Assembly (NCBI RefSeq): GCF_026967925.1
Contig: NZ_JAPVBI010000001.1
Coordinates: 1,635,894-1,699,893 of the forward strand
DNA from: Modestobacter sp. VKM Ac-2985
GTDB taxonomy: Bacteria; Actinomycetota; Actinomycetes; Mycobacteriales; Geodermatophilaceae
Length of the DNA: 64,000 nt
Reading direction: 5' to 3'
Of the stretch, positions 1-7,309 are shown in pieces. The translations under genes and the position numbers were made by a program. The notes beneath the pieces are model-generated. The model did no database searches. It was not told the DNA's origin and saw nothing but the letters and a program-made list of their open reading frames with translations. Positions within the stretch are counted from its first letter, which is position 1. Each line of letters starts with the position of its first letter.

Positions 1-10
1 TGCCCGGAGG

Positions 11-847
11 TCAGCCGGCGGCCGCTCCCGACGGCGACACCGCCGGAACGGGCAGGCCTCCCGCGAGCAGGGCGCCGGCGCCGGGGACGACCGGGTCCAG
101 GCCCAGCTCGCGCAGCACCTGGTAGGTCGTGGCCGAGGCGGCGGAGAGGACGGGGAGCCCGGCCGCCTCCTGCACCGGCTGCAGTGCCGCCAGCGAGGGC
201 ATCTGCACACATGCCGACAGCACGAGGGCGTCGGCGTCGTGCAGATCGAGCTTGCGCCAGTGCTCCAGCAGGTCGGCCGGGTCCAGCCGCGCGACGGCGA
301 TGTTGTCGGCGACCTCGAGGCTGAGCGTGTCCACGACCTCGATGCCGGCGTCCTCCAGGTACTCGGCCACCAGTTGGGTCAGCGGCTTCATGTAGGGGGT
401 CAGGATGGCGACCCGCCGCGCGCCGAGCGCGGTGATCCCGCTGATCAGCGCACCGGCGCTGGAGATCACCGGCGCCGGCACCCCCTGACCGCGAAGGACC
501 GCAGTGATCTCGTCCTCGGCCGTGCAGTGGAAGCCGGGGCCCTGGGCCATCAGGGCGACCAGGCAGGCGGTGGCGACGACGTCGGGCCGGGCGTCGGCGA
601 GTTCGAGGGATGCCCGCTCGGTCTGGGCGTTCATCGCCGCGAGCTGCTCAGGGGTGACGTGCTGCATCCGCATCCGGCTGGCATGGAACACGAACCGGTC
701 GTCAGGGTGGAGCGCGGCCCGGGCGGCCAGCATCCGGGGCAGCTCCGTCTCCATCGTCAGGTTCGAGCTGGGCACGATCATGCCGATGTGGTGGTCCCGT
801 CCGGCGCCGTACCCGCGAGCGGCTGCGGCTGCCGTGTCCTCGGTCAT
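11..847 (-). CDS. Maleate cis-trans isomerase (Asp/Glu racemase superfamily)
   Basis: A 278-residue protein of the Asp/Glu racemase / maleate isomerase family, which converts maleate to fumarate through a covalent cysteine adduct. Both catalytic cysteines are visible: Cys95 in TACLVA and Cys213 in LSACVQMPS. Their spacing of 118 residues is what I recall for bacterial maleate isomerases. The N-terminal IGMIVPSSNLTMETELPR segment is also typical. The ATG overlaps the stop of the upstream nicX-like gene (ATGA), so the two are translationally coupled. Together they fit the lower nicotinate pathway, where 2,5-dihydroxypyridine is cleaved and maleate is isomerised. The gene stops 10 bases inside the window, so further pathway genes such as the deformylase and amidase could lie beyond the left edge. 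Arylmalonate decarboxylase is a less likely alternative. Confidence 0.85.
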   Translation of the reverse strand: MTEDTAAAAARGYGAGRDHHIGMIVPSSNLTMETELPRMLAARAALHPDDRFVFHASRMRMQHVTPEQLAAMNAQTERASLELADARPDVVATACLVALMAQGPGFHCTAEDEITAVLRGQGVPAPVISSAGALISGITALGARRVAILTPYMKPLTQLVAEYLEDAGIEVVDTLSLEVADNIAVARLDPADLLEHWRKLDLHDADALVLSACVQMPSLAALQPVQEAAGLPVLSAASATTYQVLRELGLDPVVPGAGALLAGGLPVPAVSPSGAAAG

Positions 848-1890
848 CGGCGGGCGACGGGGCGCATCTCGGGGACGGTGAGCTCGCCCGCGTCGACGAT
901 GAGCTGGTCGTCGAGGTACAGGCTGCAGCCGCGCATCGGGATGTCGAAGTGGCAGGGGGTGTCGTTGGGGCCGCCGAGCTCGTTGTTGGGGCCGATGGAG
1001 AACATGACGTTGCCGTAGAAGGAGCGCAGTTCCATCCCCATGCCGCCGCCGAACTGGGTGAGGCCGTGCCAGTGGGCGCGCTCGTCGAGGCCCCAGCCGA
1101 CGTGGGACATCCCGTAGCCGCGCGGGTCGTCGAAGGACTCGATGTAGGACCGCAGCAGGTCCGCGTCCAGGCTCGGGGCCCCGCCGACACCGCGGATGCT
1201 CTGGATGAACCCCTGCTCGATGATCAGTTCGACCGGGGTCTGCACGTAGGTGTTGAACGGCAGCAGCACGTCGCCGGGGGAGAGGACGATCGTCCCGTCC
1301 ACGCCGTCATCTGCACCGCCGGTGAACACGAAGGCCGCCGGCCAGTGGTCCCAGCGGCCGGGGGTGTCGGTGAACCCGTACTCGCTCAGGGTCGGGTAGA
1401 CCCCGAGCCGGTAGGTGACGTCGGTGCCGGCGGGGCTGGTGATCCGCATGGTCTGGGCCTTGGCCAGCAGATCGGCGCCGATCTCGACCCGTTCGCGCAG
1501 TTCCCGGGTGGGCATGAGGCGGGCCAGCAGCGGGGCGGGCTCCACGGCGGTGAGGATCCGGGTGTTGGCGTCCTGGATCTCGAACTGCTCCTTGCTGAAC
1601 AGCAGGAAGGTCAGGTCCACCACCATGTCGGCGGCCTTCAGCGCGTCGACGGCCAGCCGGTTGGTGGCCAGCCCGGAATCACCCACCGCCCAGGCGCCCT
1701 TCGCCGAGGCCGGTGCGGGCAGCCGCAGGTGGTAGGTCTCCGCGCCCAGCTGCTGGGCCGCCCACAGGAACGCATCGGCGTACTCGGGCCGCTCGGCGCC
1801 GCGGGAGAGCACCGCCACGGTCTCCCCCTCGTGCACTGCGGAGAGCTTCAGCTGCTGCAGGCAGATGTCGTTGAACAAGTTCTGGTCCAT
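844..1890 (-). CDS. nicX: 2,5-dihydroxypyridine 5,6-dioxygenase (NicX-like)
   Basis: A 348-residue non-haem iron dioxygenase of the NicX family (aminopeptidase M29-like fold), which opens 2,5-dihydroxypyridine to N-formylmaleamate in nicotinate breakdown. The iron ligands known for the Pseudomonas enzyme align with His263 (SHVGWG) and His314/Asp316 (CHFDIPM). The frame stays open upstream, but the ATG at 1890 is chosen because GGAGG sits seven bases before it and the protein begins as relatives do (MDQNLFNDICLQQLKL). It overlaps the maleate isomerase by four bases (ATGA). The next two steps of the pathway are not in the window. Substrate assignment is by family and context. Confidence 0.82.
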   Translation of the reverse strand: MDQNLFNDICLQQLKLSAVHEGETVAVLSRGAERPEYADAFLWAAQQLGAETYHLRLPAPASAKGAWAVGDSGLATNRLAVDALKAADMVVDLTFLLFSKEQFEIQDANTRILTAVEPAPLLARLMPTRELRERVEIGADLLAKAQTMRITSPAGTDVTYRLGVYPTLSEYGFTDTPGRWDHWPAAFVFTGGADDGVDGTIVLSPGDVLLPFNTYVQTPVELIIEQGFIQSIRGVGGAPSLDADLLRSYIESFDDPRGYGMSHVGWGLDERAHWHGLTQFGGGMGMELRSFYGNVMFSIGPNNELGGPNDTPCHFDIPMRGCSLYLDDQLIVDAGELTVPEMRPVARR

Positions 1891-1923
1891 CGAGTCCTCC
1901 AGGACACCGGGCGGCGGAATGTC

Positions 1924-1937
1924 GTCCGTGTTCGGAC
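1924..1937. promoter_or_regulatory. Short inverted repeat upstream of nicX-like gene
   Basis: GTCCG-TGTT-CGGAC, a 5-bp inverted repeat 34 bases upstream of the nicX-like ATG. It is a possible operator or small hairpin in the leader. Five-base arms are common by chance at this GC content, so the call is tentative. Confidence 0.2.
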
Positions 1938-2046
1938 TACCTTGCGGCAGGTGCGCACCGGCGTCCAGCCCCTGAGCCGAGCTGGAACACAGCGTTAACA
2001 GGTGCCGGTTGCGCTCGTCCCTCCGCACGACCGGCCGGTGGTGGGG

Positions 2047-2886
2047 CTACGCAGGGCCTCGGCGGAGTCGGGCGCAGTCGGCCGAGCCCAGCTCGACCGG
2101 GGGCCCGGCGGCCAGCTCGGCCAGCACGATGGCCTGCACCAGCGCGTCGGCGGGCAGCTGGCCGTGGGAGACCTCGGCGTCGGCGCAGACCGACTGAACG
2201 GGGAGGTTCAGGGCCCCGTCCAGCTCGGCGGACGCCGGCGGCGTGACGGTCTCGTCCTGCGTCGTCCACACCGAGACCCAGCTGGGCCCGGCCGGCGTCT
2301 CATCGCCGGCGTTCAGCTCGGCGAGCAGCGGGCTGCCGGTGGTCAGCTGCTGGCAGGCGTCCGGGCACTCCGCGGCCAGGAACCGGGCGGCCAGGTCGGC
2401 GATGGCCGTGCCGTGGTGCGGGGAGCCCAGGGTGAGCACCCGCCGGGCCTGCTCCGCGCCGCCGTCGGCCGCCCACAGCCGGGCGATGACCCCACCGGCG
2501 GAGTAGCCGACGACGTCCACGCTGTCGGCGCCGGTGCGCTCGAGCGCCTCGTCGACCGCGGTGCCCAGCACCGCCGCCGAGGCGGCGAGGTCACCGGTGC
2601 CGTCGCCCGGCACCGGGACGACGGTGGCGTCCCGCCCGCTGGCGGTGAGCCGGTCTGCGAGCGGCTGCAGCGAGCCGACCGAGCCCCCGTACCCGGGCAC
2701 CAGCAGCACCGGGCCGGGGGTGAGCTCCTCGACGGCGGCCGGCCCGGCTCCGTCGTCCGGGCCGGTCAGCCGGTGGACGGCGAGGGCTGCGACGGCCACC
2801 ACCGCGACCAGCGCGAGCAGCGCGAGCGCGAGACGACGACGGACGGGGGAGAGGCCGGCGAGCACCAGCCCACTGTCCCTGCCCAT
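2047..2886 (-). CDS. Membrane-anchored or secreted lipase/esterase (alpha/beta hydrolase)
   Basis: A 279-residue alpha/beta hydrolase resembling actinobacterial triacylglycerol lipases. Residues 16-39 form an N-terminal hydrophobic segment after Arg-rich residues, so the enzyme is secreted or anchored. The nucleophile elbow GYSAGG places Ser129; LGSPHHGT at 153-160 is the usual lipase segment. Asp211 and His241 (VSHGQL) are good candidates for the rest of the triad. Cysteines at 174, 178, 234 and 271 suit disulphides outside the cell. The ATG at 2886 is chosen because the upstream extension lacks coding character. The stop is TAG. It is transcribed away from the phosphatidyltransferase gene, with only 37 bp between the starts. 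The substrate is unknown. Confidence 0.75.
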   Translation of the reverse strand: MGRDSGLVLAGLSPVRRRLALALLALVAVVAVAALAVHRLTGPDDGAGPAAVEELTPGPVLLVPGYGGSVGSLQPLADRLTASGRDATVVPVPGDGTGDLAASAAVLGTAVDEALERTGADSVDVVGYSAGGVIARLWAADGGAEQARRVLTLGSPHHGTAIADLAARFLAAECPDACQQLTTGSPLLAELNAGDETPAGPSWVSVWTTQDETVTPPASAELDGALNLPVQSVCADAEVSHGQLPADALVQAIVLAELAAGPPVELGSADCARLRRGPA

Positions 2887-2923
2887 GGCACCGGGCTGCC
2901 CGGTTCGTGGTGGACTGCACACC

Positions 2924-3607
2924 GTGCTGAGCCGCGACGAGTACCTGGTGGCCTGGTCACGCTGGCACGGGGGCACCGACCCGGCCGAGAGCCGGCTGGT
3001 GCGCGGCTGGCTGTCGCTGGCCTACAGCCTGGCCGTGCCGCTGGCCCGGCTCTCCCCGCTGGTGGCCACCGCGCTGGGGCTGCTGGTCGCGGTGGCCGCG
3101 ATCGCCCCGGCCGCCGCAGGTGGGGCGTGGCTGATCGCGGCCGGGCTGCTCATCGGGCTGTCCGGCCTGCTGGACTCCCTGGACGGCGCGCTGGCCATCG
3201 CGGGCGGGCGCGCCTCCCGCCGTGGGTTCGTGCTGGACTCCGCCGTCGACCGGCTGACCGAGGCCGGCTACGCCGTGGCCTTCTGGGTCGCCGGCGCCCC
3301 GGGCTGGCTGGCCGCCGCCTTCGGTGCGCTGTGCTGGCTGCCGGACTACCTGCGCGCCCGGGCCGGGCAGGCCGGCGTGCACGAGACCGGCGCCGTCTCG
3401 GTGTGGGAGCGGCCCAGCCGGGTGGCGATGGCGGCGCTCGGGCTGGTCGGCGCCGGGGTCGTCTCCCTCCTGGACGTGCAGCTGGAACTGGGGGGCGCCG
3501 ATGCGGTCGTGCTCGCCGTCGGCGGCGCGGCGGCGGTCGGCTGCCTGCTGGGCGTCATCGGGACGGTGCAGCTCGGCGTCCAGCTGCGCCGGGCGCTGGC
3601 CGACTGA
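2924..3607 (+). CDS. CDP-alcohol phosphatidyltransferase family membrane protein
   Basis: About 227 residues with several hydrophobic helices. The family moves a phosphatidyl or phospho-alcohol group from a CDP-linked donor onto an acceptor alcohol in the membrane. The active-site motif reads D-SL-DG-AL-A-I, eight residues, G-FVL-D-SAV-D. The four aspartates and both glycines of D-x2-DG-x2-AR-x8-G-x3-D-x3-D are kept, but the Arg of AR is Ile. The GTG at 2924 is preferred. An in-frame ATG at 2885 would overlap the start codon of the divergent lipase. No acceptor can be named. The next gene, a sugar kinase, starts 121 bp downstream on the same strand. Confidence 0.75.
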   Translation: MLSRDEYLVAWSRWHGGTDPAESRLVRGWLSLAYSLAVPLARLSPLVATALGLLVAVAAIAPAAAGGAWLIAAGLLIGLSGLLDSLDGALAIAGGRASRRGFVLDSAVDRLTEAGYAVAFWVAGAPGWLAAAFGALCWLPDYLRARAGQAGVHETGAVSVWERPSRVAMAALGLVGAGVVSLLDVQLELGGADAVVLAVGGAAAVGCLLGVIGTVQLGVQLRRALAD

Positions 3608-3728
3608 CTGCCCCACCTCCGCGAGCGGGCACCTGCCGCGGCTCCTACGCTGTTCCCGCCCCGGCGTCCGTTCCCGGCCGGGGTCCGCAGGCCGATGGTG
3701 GCCGCCGTCCCCGGAGAGAGTCGCCCCC

Positions 3729-4706
3729 ATGCCCGTCGTCGTGACCGGTTCCATCGCCACCGACCACCTGATGACCTTCCCCGGGAGGTTCACCGACCAG
3801 TTCGTCGAGGGCAAGATGGAGAACGTCTCGCTCTCCTTCCTGGTCGACGACCTGGTGCAGCACCGCGGCGGTGCCGGGGCGAACATGGCCTACGGGCTCG
3901 GGCTGCTGGGCCAGGAGCCGGTGCTGGTCGGCGCGGTGGGCAACGACTTCGCCGACTACGACGCCTGGCTGAGCCGGCACGGCGTGGACACCGGCAGCGT
4001 GCGCTGGTCGGAGCTGAAGCACACGGCCCGCTTCGTCTGCACCACCGACGCGGCGAACAACCAGATCGCGTCCTTCTACTCCGGGGCGATGTCCGAGGCC
4101 GCGCTGATCGAGCTGGCCCCGGTGGCCACGCGCGTCGGTGACCTGGACCTGGTGATCATCGGGCCGAACGACCCGACGGCGATGGTGCAGCACACGCAGG
4201 AGTGCCGGCAGCGGGGCTACCCGTTCCTCGCCGACCCCTCGCAGCAGCTGGCCTGGGCCGACGGGGCGATGATCCGCGAGCTCGTCGACGGCGCCGACCT
4301 GCTGTTCACCAACGAGTACGAGCACGCCCTGCTGCTGCAGAAGACCGGCTGGGACGACGCCGAGGTGCTCGCCCGGGTGGGCACCTGGGTCACCACGCAG
4401 GCCGCCAAGGGCGTGCGGGTCGAGCAGGCGGGGGAGGCGACGATCGAGGTGATCGCCGTCCCGGAGACCAAGCCGGTGGAGCCGACCGGCGGCGGCGACG
4501 CGTTGCGGGCGGGGTTCGTGGCGGCTCTCCAGTGGGGGCTCGACATCGAACGCGCCACCCAGGTCGGGTCTGCGGTCGCCACCGCCGCGGTCGAGGTGAT
4601 CGGCACGCAGGAGTACACGCTGCCCCGCGCGCCGTTCCTGGAGCGGTTCGCCGAGGCCTTCGGCACCGACGCCGCCGACGAGGTCGCCCCGCACCTGCCG
4701 GGCTGA
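3729..4706 (+). CDS. PfkB-family carbohydrate kinase, adenosine-kinase-like
   Basis: A 325-residue ribokinase/PfkB-family kinase resembling the actinobacterial adenosine kinases (Mycobacterium AdoK group). These phosphorylate a sugar or nucleoside hydroxyl with ATP. The N-terminal signature HRGGAGANMAYGLG lies near residues 45-58. The C-terminal signature ends PTGGGDALRAGF with the catalytic base Asp257; the anion-hole motif is GGGD rather than GAGD. The ATG follows GGAGAGA with suitable spacing. It is convergent with the flavin reductase and separated from it by a long hairpin. Adenosine is the likely substrate by similarity, but another sugar cannot be excluded. Confidence 0.8.
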   Translation: MPVVVTGSIATDHLMTFPGRFTDQFVEGKMENVSLSFLVDDLVQHRGGAGANMAYGLGLLGQEPVLVGAVGNDFADYDAWLSRHGVDTGSVRWSELKHTARFVCTTDAANNQIASFYSGAMSEAALIELAPVATRVGDLDLVIIGPNDPTAMVQHTQECRQRGYPFLADPSQQLAWADGAMIRELVDGADLLFTNEYEHALLLQKTGWDDAEVLARVGTWVTTQAAKGVRVEQAGEATIEVIAVPETKPVEPTGGGDALRAGFVAALQWGLDIERATQVGSAVATAAVEVIGTQEYTLPRAPFLERFAEAFGTDAADEVAPHLPG

Positions 4707-4722
4707 GGGAAGGCCCCGCTGC

Positions 4723-4790
4723 CTCAGGCATAGGAAGCTCTTCACCCGGTTCTTGGCCGGCACGTGGGTGAACAGCTTCCTTTGCCTCAG
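4723..4790. terminator. Bidirectional stem-loop between convergent genes
   Basis: Arms 4723-4747 and 4766-4790 pair over 25 bp with three mismatches, around an 18-base loop. It lies between the kinase stop and the flavin reductase stop; the right arm overlaps that stop codon. There is no T-tract, as is common for actinobacterial terminator hairpins, and it could serve both strands. Confidence 0.7.
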
Positions 4791-5443
4791 CTGCCGCGGA
4801 GGCGGTCGCCGATGGACGGGTCCTCGGTCCAGCTGCGGTAGGGGATCCGGCGGATCTCCTTGACCTCGCCGATCGTCGACCACTCGTTGCCGCCGAGCCG
4901 GGCGAGGGGCTGCAGCGCCTCGATCCGTGGCCGGCCGTCCCGGACGACGCTGTCCCACGCCGAGACGTGCACCACCCGGCCGAACACCACCGTGCTGTCG
5001 CCCAGCCGCAGGGTCGCGTGCAGGACGCACTCCAGGGTCACCGGTGACTGGGCGACCCGCATGGTGGTGATCCGGTCGCTGGCCTCCAGGGTCACCCCGG
5101 TGTGCTCGGCCTCGCTCTGGTCCGGCGGGAAGTCGGTCCCGGTGGCGTTGACCTGCTCGAACAACGCCTCCGGGGTGAGGCTGATGGTGAACTCGCCGCT
5201 GTCCTCCACGTTGCGCAGCGAGTCCTTGCGGCCCACCGAGGTGAACTGGACGACCGGCGGGTCGACGCAGGCCACCGTGTAGAAGGAGTGCGGCGCCAGG
5301 TTGTGCACGCCCTCCGCCGAGCGGCTGCAGACCCAGGCGATCGGCCGGGGCACCACCACCGAGTTCAGCACCCGGTAGAAGGCCCCGGTCTCCATCTCCG
5401 CCGGGTCGAAGGAGACGCGCGGCGGGCTGCTCTGCTCGGTCAC
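4787..5443 (-). CDS. Flavin reductase family protein (FMN-binding split barrel)
   Basis: A 218-residue protein of the flavin reductase / DIM6-NTAB family, which binds FMN in a split-barrel fold. The usual features are seen: VVPRPIAWV near residue 30, the NLAPHSFYTVACVDPPVVQFT strand-turn (read in parts) near 48-68, and the KDSLRNVEDSGEFTISL segment. The family includes reductases that feed flavin to monooxygenases and others of unknown role. It is the last gene of the minus-strand operon, 31 bp after the UAG-containing peroxiredoxin-like gene, so a shared redox role is possible. The substrate is not evident. Confidence 0.8.
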   Translation of the reverse strand: MTEQSSPPRVSFDPAEMETGAFYRVLNSVVVPRPIAWVCSRSAEGVHNLAPHSFYTVACVDPPVVQFTSVGRKDSLRNVEDSGEFTISLTPEALFEQVNATGTDFPPDQSEAEHTGVTLEASDRITTMRVAQSPVTLECVLHATLRLGDSTVVFGRVVHVSAWDSVVRDGRPRIEALQPLARLGGNEWSTIGEVKEIRRIPYRSWTEDPSIGDRLRGS

Positions 5444-5474
5444 CGGCCCATCGTCGCCGATCGGGTCGCCGGGC

Positions 5475-6143
5475 TCAGCTGCGGGCCTGCCCGTCCGGCG
5501 GGTGCTCGGCGCGCCAGGTGTCGAAGGCGCCGAGGAAGGACTCGGCCATCCGCTGCTCGGTGACCAGCAGGTCGCGGTCCCGGTCGTCGACCATCCGGTC
5601 GCTCAGCGCCATGGTGTTGAACCGGATGGCGCGGAAGTAGGGGATGAAGGAGCTGGGCTTGAACGCACGCTTCGAGGGGTGGGGCTGCACGCCCTCGGGC
5701 GTCCAGGGGGCTGGCTCGGGGAGCGCGGGGAGGCCGAGGGACTCGAGCGCGGTGAGCACCGGCTCGTCGTCGGTGCGGTCGGTGAAGTCCCGGGACAGCT
5801 CCCGGAAGACCTCGCGGCCGTCCGGGGCCACGGCGACGACGACCGGCCGGAAGATCGACGCGTCGGCGTCCCAGGCCCCCAGCGGCTTCGCCAGCCGGGT
5901 GCCCTCGGGATCGCTGGCCCACCGGAACGGCAGGTGCCAGGTGTGGTCCATGGCGAGCTGGACCTCGGGCGGGTCGACCGAGGCGAGCACCACCTCGGCG
6001 CCGGCGGCGGTGATGCGGGGCAGGGACTGGGCCAGACGGACCGCCTGGGCGCAGCAGTAGGGCTACCAGTCGCCGCGCAGGCCGACGAAGAGGAGGGCGG
6101 CGCGCGTGTCGGTGCGCAGGTCGAGGAGGTCGCTGCTCGTCAC
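5475..6143 (-). CDS. Candidate UAG-encoded selenoprotein, peroxiredoxin-like (AhpC/TSA, thioredoxin fold)
   Basis: The frame runs from a GTG at 6143 to a TGA at 5475 with one in-frame TAG at 6063-6065 (codon 27 of 222). Up to that codon it reads ...LLFVGLRGDW; beyond it PYCCAQAVRLAQSLPRI. This matches the F-x-R-G-D-W-C-P-Y-C-x-A-Q start of AhpC/TSA-like thioredoxin-fold proteins, with TAG in place of the first, peroxidatic cysteine. The rest (VVLASVDPP, HTWHLPFRWASDPEG, PVVVAVAPDGREV) continues the same fold, and about 80 further residues follow. The GTG overlaps the glycosyltransferase stop (GTGA), so the start is credible. A SECIS-like hairpin follows the TAG. Geodermatophilus and Blastococcus are reported to insert selenocysteine at UAG. 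The alternative is a pseudogene; but TGC or TGT to TAG needs two base changes, and the downstream part keeps its reading frame. Confidence 0.82.
6030..6050 (-). promoter_or_regulatory. SECIS-like stem-loop downstream of the in-frame TAG
   Basis: In the mRNA the 5' arm GCCCAGGC (6050-6043) pairs with GUCUGGCC (6037-6030), one mismatch and one G-U pair, closing a GGUCC loop at 6042-6038. The loop begins 21 bases after the TAG. In E. coli fdhF, as I recall it, the GGUCU loop begins about 19 bases after the UGA. Loop sequence and distance therefore both match the bacterial selenocysteine insertion element bound by SelB. Confidence 0.65.
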
Positions 6144-7309
6144 CTGCCCAGGATGGGTGCCCGGGGCTCGGCCCGCTGGTCGACTGCGGCGACCGGCAGG
6201 GTGCGCCCGCGCCACCGGAGCGAGCCCCGCCGGTGTCCGGCCACCGAGCGGGCGACCAGCACGTCGAGCAGGACGATCGACACCGGGTGCGCCAGCGAGT
6301 CCGGCCAGGCCCGGCCACCCGTGCGGGACGCGACCACGGCCCGGTTCACCACCCCGGCGGCGTAGCCGACCAGTCCGACGCGGGAACCGGTCAGCGCAGC
6401 CAGCGGCGGCAGCAGCCAGACGGCGCTGAGCCCGGCCGCCATCCCGACGGCGGCCGCCGGGCGCCCGCCGACCGCCGACCACAGCGACTTCGTGTAGCCG
6501 TCCCGGACGCCGGGCCAGCCGTCGTACATCCGGCAGGCGGCCAGCGTCGAGCCGTCGACGACGACGCCCCGGCCCCCGGCGGCCTTGACCGCGCGCAGCA
6601 GCGCGACGTCCTCGATCACCTCACCGCGGACGGCGGCGTGCCCGCCGGCCCGGTCGTAGGCGGCCCGGCGGACCACCAGGAACTGCCCGTTGGCCGCCGC
6701 CAGCGACGGTCGTGGTGACCGCTCGGCCAGGCGCAGCGGCAACAGGGTGGCCCACAGCCACTGCTGCAGCGGTTGGACCAGCCGCTCGGCGGTGCTGCCG
6801 GTGAGCTGGCGCGGCCAGGGGGAGACCAGGTCGAGCGCCGCGTCGTCGAGCAGGGCGACCGCCGAGGCGATCGCGTCGGGCATCAGCCGGACGTCGGCGT
6901 CCAGGAAGACCAGCACGTCGTCGTCGGCCTGCTGGCGGTCCGTGGCGGCGCCCTGGGCGCAGGCGTTCGGCTTGCCCAGCCAGCCCGGCCCGGGCGGCGT
7001 CGCGGGCAGCAGGGTGACCCGGGCGTCGCCGACCGCCGTGACCCGGTCGGCGGTGCCGTCGGTGGAGCCGTCGTCGACGACCACGACCTGCAGGTGCGGC
7101 ACCCCGCGCTGGTCGAGCACGGCGGCCAGGCAGCCTTCGATCTGGTGGGCCTCGTCGCGTGCCGGGACCACCACGGTCACCCGGCGGGGGACCGGCCGCG
7201 GCAGGGCCGGCGGCCGGCGGAGGAGCCGGCTGTTCAGCGCGGCGTGGACCGCGGCCGCCACCGAGAGCCCGGCGCACACCCGCAGCAGCCCGCGCCAGGC
7301 AGCGGTCAT
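6140..7309 (-). CDS. Family 2 glycosyltransferase, CruG-like (carotenoid glycosylation)
   Basis: A 389-residue GT2 enzyme with an N-terminal membrane segment (about 8-24), a nucleotide-sugar domain (VTVVVPARDEAHQIEGCL, VVVVDDGSTDGTADRV, metal-binding DAD in VFLDADVRL, and VIEDVALLRAVKAAG), and C-terminal hydrophobic helices. Gene order with a CruF-type hydratase and a CrtI-type oxidoreductase suggests CruG, which glycosylates the hydroxylated carotenoid end. The ATG overlaps the CruF stop (ATGA), and its own stop overlaps the GTG of the selenoprotein candidate (GTGA). The carotenoid role rests on context; the sequence alone supports only a membrane GT2. Confidence 0.75.
   Translation of the reverse strand: MTAAWRGLLRVCAGLSVAAAVHAALNSRLLRRPPALPRPVPRRVTVVVPARDEAHQIEGCLAAVLDQRGVPHLQVVVVDDGSTDGTADRVTAVGDARVTLLPATPPGPGWLGKPNACAQGAATDRQQADDDVLVFLDADVRLMPDAIASAVALLDDAALDLVSPWPRQLTGSTAERLVQPLQQWLWATLLPLRLAERSPRPSLAAANGQFLVVRRAAYDRAGGHAAVRGEVIEDVALLRAVKAAGGRGVVVDGSTLAACRMYDGWPGVRDGYTKSLWSAVGGRPAAAVGMAAGLSAVWLLPPLAALTGSRVGLVGYAAGVVNRAVVASRTGGRAWPDSLAHPVSIVLLDVLVARSVAGHRRGSLRWRGRTLPVAAVDQRAEPRAPILGR

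Noticed and set aside
2002-3744. 580-codon plus-strand frame over the lipase and phosphatidyltransferase
   Set aside because: Low-complexity Arg/Gly/Ala translation opposite or out of frame with recognisable genes.
5475-6065. Treating the TAG in the peroxiredoxin-like gene as a plain pseudogene or as two separate genes
   Set aside because: The downstream part keeps frame and motifs, has no own start with homology, the stop hits exactly the reactive Cys codon (two changes from TGC or TGT), and a SECIS-like hairpin follows.
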